Notes under the pieces: model-generated
Seen by the model: only the letters and a program-made list of their open reading frames with translations
Database searches by the model: none
Told to the model about the DNA's origin: nothing
Assembly: GCA_040756655.1 (NCBI GenBank)
Contig: JBFLYN010000044.1
Span: 1 to 22,753 of the forward strand
Length of the DNA: 22,753 nucleotides
Source of the DNA: JBFLYN01 sp040756655
GTDB lineage: Bacteria; Bacillota; Sulfobacillia; UBA8153
Direction: 5' to 3'
Made by a program: the position numbers and the translations under genes
Part shown: in pieces, positions 13,441 through 20,376 of the stretch
How the letters are laid out: each line of letters starts with the position of its first letter
Position numbering within the stretch: position 1 is the stretch's first letter

Positions 13441-14562
13441 CTAAGGAGTCTGGGGTATGCGGGTGCGAGTACTAGTGGGTACTCCACGCCGGTCCACCTG
13501 CCCCAGCTGGGCTGCCCCGGTAAGGCACAGCTCCTGGCAGCAGAAGCACGACACGCACAGCGCGGGGTCTACCTGTGGAAGCCCATCAAAGGCCAAGGCC
13601 CCGGCCGGGCATTCTTCGACGCAGGTCAGGCAGGCGTTGCACAGTTCCCGGTCGAAAACCGGGAGTGGAGGACGGGGGTCCCAGCCCGCCATCTCATGGA
13701 GGGCCCGAGCATCCCCGGCAGAGAAGCGGTGGGGCACCACGAACCCCTCGATGGGTTTGAGCTCTCCGAGGAGTTCGATCTTGCTCAGGTCACTCTCGCC
13801 AAGCCCCAGTTCTGCAGCGTATTCAACGGTACGTGCCAGCTGGGGCGGGATCCCCATCATCTCGCACACCACCCGGTCCACGGCCACGCCGTCGGTGCCA
13901 GCCAGGATCTTGCCCAGATAGTACAGGTCGCGCCCCGCCGGGCCATTCCCCTGCATGGCCAGGATACCGTCGACGATAACCAGGTCGGGCGGCCGCACGG
14001 CGTAGATATCCACCAGCAGCTCGGCAAACCGGTACGGCGTCCCGGCCAGGACGTGTGCCTGTCCCTTTTGCCCACCCGGTAGAAAGCCGAAGGAGTTTTT
14101 TATGGCACAGGAGAGCCCCGTGAGACCGTGGGTCTTGAACTTGGGCAGGCTGATGACCAGATCGGCCTCGAGAATGGGCCGGGACACCATGACCGTTTCC
14201 TTGAGCCTGCTTTTGAGCCGGACCTGAGCGCTGCCGGCTCCGAAGTTGACATAATGATCTCCGGCTGCGTCCCAGAGCCCAGAGGCACGGAAGGCTGCTT
14301 CATTGCCCGCCGTCTGGCCACCTCCGCCCGGGTTGTCTCCGACTAGGACCTCCAGGGCTCCTAGGGCCTTGAGCTTGGCGATTACTGCTCTTACCAAGGC
14401 TGGATGGGTAGTCACACCGGCCTCCGGTTCCGACCTCCTGAGGACGTTGGGCTTGAGCACCACCCGCTTGCCCGGGATGGGCAGCCGGAAGGTGTCAAAT
14501 ACCTTGTCCACGGCCCGGTGAACGGTGGCGTAAGTAGCATCAGTCAACAGTACACGGCTCAA
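13441..14562 (-). CDS. DUF362 protein with C-terminal two-[4Fe-4S] ferredoxin domain
   Basis: The 373-residue protein combines a DUF362 domain (about residues 1-290) with a ferredoxin-like tail. In the DUF362 part are VVLKPNVL, VLVGDNPGGG, the SLPKFKTHGLTGLSCAIKN block and DLVIVDGILAMQGNGP. The tail has CNACLTCVEECP and CVSCFCCQELC, each with four cysteines in the CxxCxxCxxxC pattern, enough for two [4Fe-4S] clusters. The family is common in anaerobes; its reaction is not settled, and an electron-transfer or iron-sulphur role is inferred from the tail. The TTG start at 14562 is supported by GGGGAGGT 6 nt upstream. The gene stands alone and is divergent from the lipoprotein gene. Confidence 0.9.
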   Translation of the reverse strand: MSRVLLTDATYATVHRAVDKVFDTFRLPIPGKRVVLKPNVLRRSEPEAGVTTHPALVRAVIAKLKALGALEVLVGDNPGGGGQTAGNEAAFRASGLWDAAGDHYVNFGAGSAQVRLKSRLKETVMVSRPILEADLVISLPKFKTHGLTGLSCAIKNSFGFLPGGQKGQAHVLAGTPYRFAELLVDIYAVRPPDLVIVDGILAMQGNGPAGRDLYYLGKILAGTDGVAVDRVVCEMMGIPPQLARTVEYAAELGLGESDLSKIELLGELKPIEGFVVPHRFSAGDARALHEMAGWDPRPPLPVFDRELCNACLTCVEECPAGALAFDGLPQVDPALCVSCFCCQELCLTGAAQLGQVDRRGVPTSTRTRIPQTP

Positions 14563-14879
14563 ACCATTACCTCCCCGGAGTCTCGCATCTTCTAGTATCT
14601 ACTTCGATTCGACTTCCACTATCTCCTCCGGGACCGGTGGTCAGGGCAGTGGCCCTGGGGCGGTGGGGAATAGGGGAGAGAAAAACCACCGGCCGGGGAG
14701 GAGGGGCTCCCAGGCGAGGTGAATGAACAGAATAGGGCAGAAGACGGCACCCGGGACCAAAAGCGCGCAACTCAGTGACACTCGCGTATGCCGATCTGGC
14801 CTCTCCGGCCTCTCCCCTTCCTCTTGAGAACGAGTTGAGAACGCCTCATGAAAGCCGGGCGAGGTAAGGTGGTGAGGGA
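14563..14879. other. Divergent spacer between DUF362 and lipoprotein genes
   Basis: This 317-bp stretch has no gene. It holds the hairpin CAGGGC-AGTG-GCCCTG near 14643-14658. It also holds a tandem repeat of TTGAGAACG (14824-14832 and 14835-14843, 11-bp period) about 40 bp ahead of the lipoprotein start. One helical turn between copies fits a regulator binding one face of DNA. No consensus promoter was found for either gene. Confidence 0.5.
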
Positions 14880-15464
14880 TTGAACATTATACACAGGGTC
14901 ATAGCCTCGGTCTTACTGGGTGCGCTTCTAACCGGTTGCCTGGCGAGTACCCACGCCCCGCTCCAGGAACTCGACGTCATCCCCGGGCCCGGGGACTTGG
15001 AGCAAGCTTTGGCTCCAGTGCTGGCATCGCTGGAGGAGAAGGGCATGGTCGGCACCAGGTTTCACGTAGATCGAGTTTTCGGCGGCACACGGTACTTGGT
15101 GCTCAGTTACCAGACTGACCGGGGGATCACCGAGGCGTACTTCCTGGCCTTGCAGGCTCAAGCCGGTCAATGGCAGGTCTTGGCTCACACCACCGTGGAA
15201 TTGAACCCGGCCAACGGCGATGCGGCCCGAGTTGCCACCGGCATTTCCCCGGTTTCCCACCAGCACTATACGTTCTGGGCCGGGTGCGTGTTGGACAGGC
15301 AGATCCACTCTGTAGAGGTCATCCTTGCCGGAAACCTGGCTCTTCCCGCGTACCAGTCGGGCCGCTTTTTCTTCCTCTATGTGCCCGAACTGGCCTCGCC
15401 CACCCGGCGCTACGACCTCCTGGATCGCCACGGGGCCGTGGTACGCAATATCCCTGCCCGGTGA
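14880..15464 (+). CDS. Predicted lipoprotein of unknown function
   Basis: The 194-residue product starts with a short basic-hydrophobic leader and the lipobox LLTGC (Cys about residue 20), so it should be lipid-anchored on the outer face of the membrane. The mature part is mixed alpha/beta with no known motif. It includes VFGGTRYLVLSYQTDRGITE (about residues 66-85), the aromatic stretch HQHYTFWAGCVLDR, and a second cysteine. The TTG start follows AAGGTGG with 7-nt spacing. It stands alone: a tandem repeat precedes it and a very stable hairpin follows the stop. No family was recognised, so no function is proposed. Confidence 0.75.
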   Translation: MNIIHRVIASVLLGALLTGCLASTHAPLQELDVIPGPGDLEQALAPVLASLEEKGMVGTRFHVDRVFGGTRYLVLSYQTDRGITEAYFLALQAQAGQWQVLAHTTVELNPANGDAARVATGISPVSHQHYTFWAGCVLDRQIHSVEVILAGNLALPAYQSGRFFFLYVPELASPTRRYDLLDRHGAVVRNIPAR

Positions 15465-15478
15465 CTGGCCCCAGCATG

Positions 15479-15594
15479 ACAGAGAAAGAGTCCTTCACCT
15501 GTGCAACTTTTGGCCGGATCCGGGCCCCGGCCCGCCGGTTCGCCGGGGCCCGGGTGTTGCGCCCACTGGGCCTCCTCTGTCCCCGTTTCTTTGT
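15479..15594 (+). other. Long nested hairpin after the lipoprotein gene
   Basis: Three helices nest within 116 nt: ACAGAGAAA/TTTCTTTGT (15479-15487 with 15586-15594, one G-U), GTGCAAC/GTTGCGC (15501-15507 with 15556-15562, one G-U), and a perfect 12-bp core CCGGGCCCCGGC/GCCGGGGCCCGG (15520-15531 with 15542-15553). The core lies 56 nt after the stop. It has no T run, so it is not a classical terminator; an mRNA-stabilising end or a structured RNA is possible. Confidence 0.55.
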
Positions 15595-15923
15595 GCCCCC
15601 CGGTAGCCAGCGCCACTAGACCAGGTCGCCGGATAGCTGGTGGCCATTGGTAAGTCGCACCGCCGGGCCTTTGCAGCGCGGACTATCACCGGTGGCATCC
15701 CCGTGCCTTGACGGAAGCCCCACACCCAGGTGAACCACCTGCGGAAGGATCTAGGCGACCCCGGCCGACACACCGTGAACGCACAGCTGCCCAGGCTCCC
15801 CCTCCCCATTTCTCCAAGCCTGCTCATGCCCGGCCGGGCCCGACTTCCCACGCCCTCGCATAGGAAATTCCCCTGCGTATCCTGCTGTTCTTCGCCCATA
15901 ACCGGCTATCAATGCGGGAGTAT
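15595..15923. other. Gene-free stretch with long-range complementarity
   Basis: No protein frame here looks real. GGTCGCC (15624-15630) is perfectly complementary to GGCGACC (15754-15760). Between them lies the hairpin CAGGTG-AAC-CACCTG (15727-15741) and other G/C-rich complementarities. Together these could fold into a branched RNA of about 140 nt, but no promoter pair was found ahead of it, and no known RNA family was recognised. Confidence 0.35.
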
Positions 15924-15992
15924 ACAGGAAGATTCCTGTTTGAGGCAATCTTTTGCCTTGCCGGGGCAGAGCAGCTGTGATAGAATCTTCCT
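15924..15992 (+). promoter_or_regulatory. Promoter overlaid by inverted repeats, ahead of the degenerate MBL gene
   Basis: The promoter has TTGCCG (15958-15963), 17 nt, and TAGAAT (15981-15986) with a TG extension. Three repeat signals overlap it. ACAGGAA-GA-TTCCTGT is a 16-bp palindrome at 15924-15939. AGGCAA-TCTT-TTGCCT (15943-15958) abuts the -35. GAATCTTCCT (15983-15992), covering the end of the -10 and the start point, is the exact complement of AGGAAGATTC (15926-15935) within the palindrome. This suggests repressor control, perhaps with binding at two sites. Confidence 0.6.
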
Positions 15993-16035
15993 CGGGCTCC
16001 ATGTAGTGCCTACAAGTGCAAGGGGGGTGTAGCTG

Positions 16036-16569
16036 GTGAGACTGGACAGCAGGGCTTTCACGTTCTTGAGGCTTTACCATCCCGTGGGAGTCAATGCCGG
16101 CTTCGTCTTGAGCAGCGACATCGACGCTTCCCTTACAGCACTATCTGACAGCACCATGGTTGGGTTCTCACTGGGCGCGATGGCCGCGGACCATCAGCTG
16201 GTTCCCAACATTGACAAGATAGTATCCGAGTTTGGGTGGACAGCCCCCTGGCGGGCAGTACGGCAGGCCGGGGCAGGGCTACCGGCACCAGGTGCGAGCT
16301 ACAGCGACGACGTGGTCCTGGAGGTGGATGCTGCCGGGAGCCTGGCGATCAATGCCCCCGGGCATGAACCAGTCAGCGAGTACTCTCCGACCACCGGTCA
16401 GGCAGGGCCCAGGGAGTGGAAACAGTGGATATTCGCATTGAACAAAATCGGAGACCTGGATTCCGGTTACGTGGTGCCCGGGCATGGTCGTGCCTGCGGG
16501 CGCAAGGCGGTAGCGCGGCATGCCGTTGCTTTGGACCAAGCCCTGAGCAGAGGGGCGAGCACCATGTGA
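16036..16569 (+). CDS. Degenerate metallo-beta-lactamase-like protein
   Basis: The 177-residue product has pieces of the metallo-beta-lactamase fold: the N-terminal strand HPVGVNAGFVLSSD, INAPGHEPVSEY (cf. the family's xxxPGHTPGS) and YVVPGHGRACG near the C-terminus (cf. VPGHG). The zinc-binding HxHxDH loop that should lie between the first two is missing, and the middle is short; the family is usually 200-250 residues. A hydrolase activity is therefore doubtful. It may be a non-catalytic relative or a gene in decay, although the frame, the GTG start behind AGGGGGG, the promoter and a perfect terminator are all intact. It is a single-gene unit. The family call rests on these short motifs only. 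Confidence 0.5.
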   Translation: MRLDSRAFTFLRLYHPVGVNAGFVLSSDIDASLTALSDSTMVGFSLGAMAADHQLVPNIDKIVSEFGWTAPWRAVRQAGAGLPAPGASYSDDVVLEVDAAGSLAINAPGHEPVSEYSPTTGQAGPREWKQWIFALNKIGDLDSGYVVPGHGRACGRKAVARHAVALDQALSRGASTM

Positions 16570-16586
16570 TCCCGTTTGGACCCTAC

Positions 16587-16626
16587 GGGCCGTGCTGGCC
16601 TTCGGGCCAGCACGGCCCTATCTTTT
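16587..16626 (+). terminator. Very strong terminator with UUCG loop
   Basis: GGGCCGTGCTGGCC and its exact complement (16587-16600 with 16605-16618) form a perfect 14-bp stem closed by TTCG, followed by TATCTTTT. It ends the MBL-like gene. Only 40 bp remain before the ABC exporter start, so the exporter must use a promoter in that short gap (a TTGGCA at 16625 is a weak candidate) or read-through. Confidence 0.92.
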
Positions 16627-16666
16627 GGCATCTAACTTGCTTCCACCCATACGGGAGGTAGTTGTA

Positions 16667-18439
16667 GTGAAGACGTCAAGGCGCTTGCTTGGGATGATGC
16701 TGCCCTACTGGCCCCAGCTGGTGGTGGTGCTCTTGGCCATGGCCGTCAACACCGCCACCGAGATGATACCGCCGCACTTGTTGCGGTTGATCGTAGACCG
16801 GGCCATTGCCCATCGCGACCTGCAGTTCCTTTATCTTGTCGCCTTCCTGCGGTTGGCTAACCAGGGAGTGCATGCGGCAGCCATCTACGTCCAGTGGTAC
16901 CTGCAGGAATGGGTAGGCCAAAAGGTCATGTACGACTTGCGGCGAAAGCTGCACGCTCACCTGCAAACACTTTCGCCCACGTACTTTGCCCGGGTCAAGA
17001 CCGGGCAGCTCATGTCCCGGCTCACTGGCGATGTAGATAACCTGCAACAGTTTTTGGGCTTTGGCGCCTTGTTGATGGCCCAGTGCGTCCTCTTTTTTGT
17101 GGTAGTAGTGGTAATACTGGGCCGCATGAACTGGCGGCTAACCCTGGTCACCATGGTTACCTCACCGTTTCTGATCATGACGGTGGTCCGGTTTCGGAGG
17201 AGAATCCATCCTGCCTGGGAACGAGTGAGGGAGTACATGGGCAGGCTCACTACCACACTGCAGGAAAACATCAGTGGAGTGCGAGTAGTCAAGGCTTTTG
17301 CCCGGGAGGAACTGGAGGGCGGGAAGTTCAAGGGCCGTAACCGCGACTTCTTCCACCGCAACTTGGAGCGGGCCGGCATTGAGGCCGGAGCCCAGCCCCT
17401 TATGGACTTTTTGGCCGGGCTTAGCGCGGTGGTGCTCATATGGTTCGGTGCCAGGGAGGTAGTCTTGGAACGCATGAGCTTGGGAGCGCTGGTGGCCTTC
17501 CAGAGGTACCTGTGGGCCTTGATCTGGCCCATCCAGATGATGGGCTGGCTGGTGAACCTGGCCGGAAGGGCCTTGGCGGCAGCCCCCCGCCTGTTCGAGA
17601 TCATGGATACCAGGCCGGAAGTGAGCGATGCCCCTGGTGCGGTAGAGCTTCCTCCCGTGCGTGGCCACATTGTCATGGAAGATGTATCGTTCATATTCGA
17701 TGACGGCACCGAAGAGGTGCTCAAGGACATCAACCTGGAGATCCTCCCCGGCGAGACCGTGGCGGTGGTGGGCGGAACCGGATCGGGTAAGAGCACCTTC
17801 ATCAGCATGCTCTGCCGGTTCCACGATCCCACCAGCGGGCGGATACTGGTGGATGGCTACGACCTGAAGACGGTCACACTGGATTCCTTGCGGCGCCAGA
17901 TCGGGCTGGTGCTGCAGGAGTCGTTCCTGTTTTCCACCACCCTACGGGACAACATCGCCTTCGGGAGACCGGGGGCGCCGATGGAAGAGATCGAAAAGGC
18001 GGCGCGCATGGCCCAGGCCGCTGGCTTCATCCAGGAACTGGCCCGTGGATATGACAGCCTGGTAGGGGAGCGCGGTATAGGGCTATCCGGAGGCCAGAAA
18101 CAACGGGTGGCCCTGGCCAGGGCTTTGCTGGTGGATCCCAGGATCTTGATCCTGGACGAGGCCACCGCGAGCGTGGACACGGAAACGGAATCGCTGATCC
18201 AAAGCGCACTGGCTGAGGTCATGGCCGACCGCACTACCGTGATCATCGCCAAGCGCCTGTCCACGGTAAAGGCAGCCAGCAAGATCCTGGTGCTCGACCA
18301 AGGGCGCGTGGCCCAGTTTGGCACTCACGAAGAGCTGGCGGGAGTGGATGGTGTCTACCGGCGCATTTTCTCGGTCCAGCTGGAAGGCCAAGCTGAGATC
18401 GAGGGCCTGGATGACGGGGAGGTGGCAGAGTATGTCTGA
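16667..18439 (+). CDS. ABC exporter half-transporter, subunit with altered H-loop
   Basis: The 590-residue protein has an exporter membrane domain of six helices (residues 1-320) and a C-terminal ATPase. Motifs: Walker A GGTGSGKST (369-377), signature LSGGQ (473-477), Walker B ILILDE (493-498). The H-loop reads IAKRLST, with Lys529 where family members have His (codon AAG at 18251-18253). The second subunit follows with an 8-bp overlap, so the two should form a heterodimer as in BmrCD or TM287/288. In such pairs one ATP site is often degenerate. The GTG start at 16667 is set by GGGAGGT 7 nt upstream. Substrates of relatives include drugs, lipids and peptides; not determinable here. Confidence 0.92.
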   Translation: MKTSRRLLGMMLPYWPQLVVVLLAMAVNTATEMIPPHLLRLIVDRAIAHRDLQFLYLVAFLRLANQGVHAAAIYVQWYLQEWVGQKVMYDLRRKLHAHLQTLSPTYFARVKTGQLMSRLTGDVDNLQQFLGFGALLMAQCVLFFVVVVVILGRMNWRLTLVTMVTSPFLIMTVVRFRRRIHPAWERVREYMGRLTTTLQENISGVRVVKAFAREELEGGKFKGRNRDFFHRNLERAGIEAGAQPLMDFLAGLSAVVLIWFGAREVVLERMSLGALVAFQRYLWALIWPIQMMGWLVNLAGRALAAAPRLFEIMDTRPEVSDAPGAVELPPVRGHIVMEDVSFIFDDGTEEVLKDINLEILPGETVAVVGGTGSGKSTFISMLCRFHDPTSGRILVDGYDLKTVTLDSLRRQIGLVLQESFLFSTTLRDNIAFGRPGAPMEEIEKAARMAQAAGFIQELARGYDSLVGERGIGLSGGQKQRVALARALLVDPRILILDEATASVDTETESLIQSALAEVMADRTTVIIAKRLSTVKAASKILVLDQGRVAQFGTHEELAGVDGVYRRIFSVQLEGQAEIEGLDDGEVAEYV

Positions 18440-20282
18440 TGACCTGGAACTGGCCATAGAAGAGGAAGACAAAGAAGACGAGGAAAAACCGTTTAACTAC
18501 GGGCATTTCCGCCGCATGATGGGCTACGTGACCCCCTACCGGAGCCGGGTGCTCTTGGGCGGGCTGATGATGGTGGCCATCACCGGCGTACACCTGGCCG
18601 AGCCCCTGCTCATGCGCGCCATTATCGACCTGGGTATAGTCGAGAGGGATCTGGGACTTATCAACCGGCTGGCTTTGGTAGTGCTGGGCCTGAGACTGCT
18701 CGCCTGGGCGGCGGGGTATGTGCAGATAAAGATCATGAACTGGACCGGGCAGCGGGTGCTTTTTGACCTAAGGCAGCAGCTGTTCGAGCACATCCAGAAG
18801 CTATCCTTCTCTTTCTATGACGGACGCCCGGTGGGAAAGATCATGTCCCGGGTCACCAATGATGTCAACCACATTGGCGAATTGGTCAACAGCGGCGTGG
18901 TCCAGGTTATTAACCAGGCGCTCTCGCTGGTGGCCATTGTCATCATCCTGTTAACCATGCACGTACAGCTGGCCATACTGTCTTTTTGCGTGGTTCCCGG
19001 CCTCATTTACTGCTTCACCCGGCTGCGAGGCAGGATGGAGACGGCCTGGACCAACACGCGCAAGGCCATATCCAGCATGAACGCGCACCTGAACGAAACT
19101 CTCACGGGCATCCAGGTAATCCAGGCATTCGGCCGGCACGACACCAACTCCGCCAGGTTTGATAAGATCAGCCTCCGCACCATGCGTTCTTACATGCGGG
19201 CGGTCAAGTTCGAGCTGGTATTCTGGCCCGCCAGCGAGATGGTGGGGGCTTTGGGTACGTGCCTGGTGTACGTGTTCGGAGTGCGGGCGGTGCTCCGTGG
19301 AGAACTAACCATCGGCTTCCTGATGGCTTTCGTTTCTTACCTGCACAGGTTCTGGGGACCCGTGAGCACATTCAGTCGCATCTATAGCCAGATGCTGTCG
19401 GCCATGGCCTCGGCTGAGCGGGTGTTCGAATTCCTGGACACCAAACCCGAGGTCTACGACCGGCCTGGTGCCATAGACATCGGCACCATCGCCGGGGATA
19501 TCGAGTTCGAAGATGTCTGCTTTGCCTACAAGGGTGATGCACAGGTGCTCCACGGTATATCCTTTTCGGTCAAGGCCGGAGAGACCCTGGCCCTGGTGGG
19601 CCCCACCGGGGGAGGCAAGAGCACCATCGCCAACCTGGTGGCGCGGTTTTACGATCCGACCCGGGGAGTGGTGCGCATTGATGGGCATGACCTCAGGGAT
19701 GTGAGCCTGGCCTCCCTCCGTAGCCAGTTCGGCATCGTACTGCAGGATACGTTCATATTCTCAGGCACCATCGCCGAGAACATAAGATACGGCCGGACTG
19801 ATGCCACTGACGAAGAGGTGGAGGCGGCAGCCAAGGCGGTGCGGGCCCACGACTTCATCATGCGGACCGAGCACGGCTATGATACCGAGGTGCAGGAACG
19901 GGGGGCTTCTTTGTCCAGCGGACAGCGCCAGCTCATAGCCTTTGCCCGGGCGCTGTTGGCTGACCCGAGAATACTGATCCTGGACGAGGCCACTGCGCAC
20001 ATCGACAGCGAGACTGAGCGTGCGGTACAGGAAGCTTTACGCACCCTGCTGGCGGGCCGCACGGCCATGGTAATCGCGCACCGCCTGTCCACCATCGAAC
20101 AGGCCGACAGGATCCTGGTCATCGACCGGGGTACCATCGCCGAGCAGGGGACCCATCGTGAACTGCTGATGCTCCGGGGCACTTACCGGAGACTTTACAC
20201 CATACAGTACCAGCTGGAAAGGGACCTGCCGGTGGACTCCATCATCAATGGACAGCGGCTCAAAGAGAGTACCGCCGGATAG
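18432..20282 (+). CDS. ABC exporter half-transporter, catalytic-type partner
   Basis: The 616-residue partner starts with an acidic tail (DLELAIEEEDKEDEEK) before the six-helix exporter domain (about residues 30-340) and the ATPase. Motifs: Walker A GPTGGGKS (390-397), Walker B ILILDE (514-519), H-loop IAHRLST with His550. The signature is LSSGQ (494-498) instead of LSGGQ. The ATG at 18432 overlaps the end of the first subunit gene, behind GGGGAGGTGG, giving coupled translation. The altered signature would sit at the same ATP site as the first subunit's Lys529, leaving the other site intact. The operon ends at the hairpin at 20296-20319. Confidence 0.93.
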   Translation: MSDDLELAIEEEDKEDEEKPFNYGHFRRMMGYVTPYRSRVLLGGLMMVAITGVHLAEPLLMRAIIDLGIVERDLGLINRLALVVLGLRLLAWAAGYVQIKIMNWTGQRVLFDLRQQLFEHIQKLSFSFYDGRPVGKIMSRVTNDVNHIGELVNSGVVQVINQALSLVAIVIILLTMHVQLAILSFCVVPGLIYCFTRLRGRMETAWTNTRKAISSMNAHLNETLTGIQVIQAFGRHDTNSARFDKISLRTMRSYMRAVKFELVFWPASEMVGALGTCLVYVFGVRAVLRGELTIGFLMAFVSYLHRFWGPVSTFSRIYSQMLSAMASAERVFEFLDTKPEVYDRPGAIDIGTIAGDIEFEDVCFAYKGDAQVLHGISFSVKAGETLALVGPTGGGKSTIANLVARFYDPTRGVVRIDGHDLRDVSLASLRSQFGIVLQDTFIFSGTIAENIRYGRTDATDEEVEAAAKAVRAHDFIMRTEHGYDTEVQERGASLSSGQRQLIAFARALLADPRILILDEATAHIDSETERAVQEALRTLLAGRTAMVIAHRLSTIEQADRILVIDRGTIAEQGTHRELLMLRGTYRRLYTIQYQLERDLPVDSIINGQRLKESTAG

Positions 20283-20295
20283 CATAGCAGGCTGG

Positions 20296-20319
20296 GGCCG
20301 GGACCCCATGGTCCCGGCC
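20296..20319 (+). terminator. Terminator of the ABC exporter operon
   Basis: A perfect 10-bp stem, GGCCGGGACC/GGTCCCGGCC (20296-20305 with 20310-20319), has a CCAT loop 13 nt after the stop. Only TGGTT follows, so the T run is poor; it may act as a partial terminator before ggt. Confidence 0.6.
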
Positions 20320-20376
20320 TGGTTGCCTGCAGGGATGCTCTCTTCGGATCGCGAAGTTAGTCTAGAGGTGATGCCA

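Noticed and set aside
15727..15751. Resemblance to the conserved 3' end of eukaryotic small-subunit rRNA (GGTGAACC...TGCGGAAGGATC)
   Set aside because: It contains extra bases, no rRNA flanks it, and the first part is explained by a local CAGGTG/CACCTG hairpin; taken as chance.
15465..16035. RNase P RNA, tmRNA or cobalamin riboswitch in the gene-free stretch
   Set aside because: The conserved signature blocks of these RNAs were looked for on both strands and not found.
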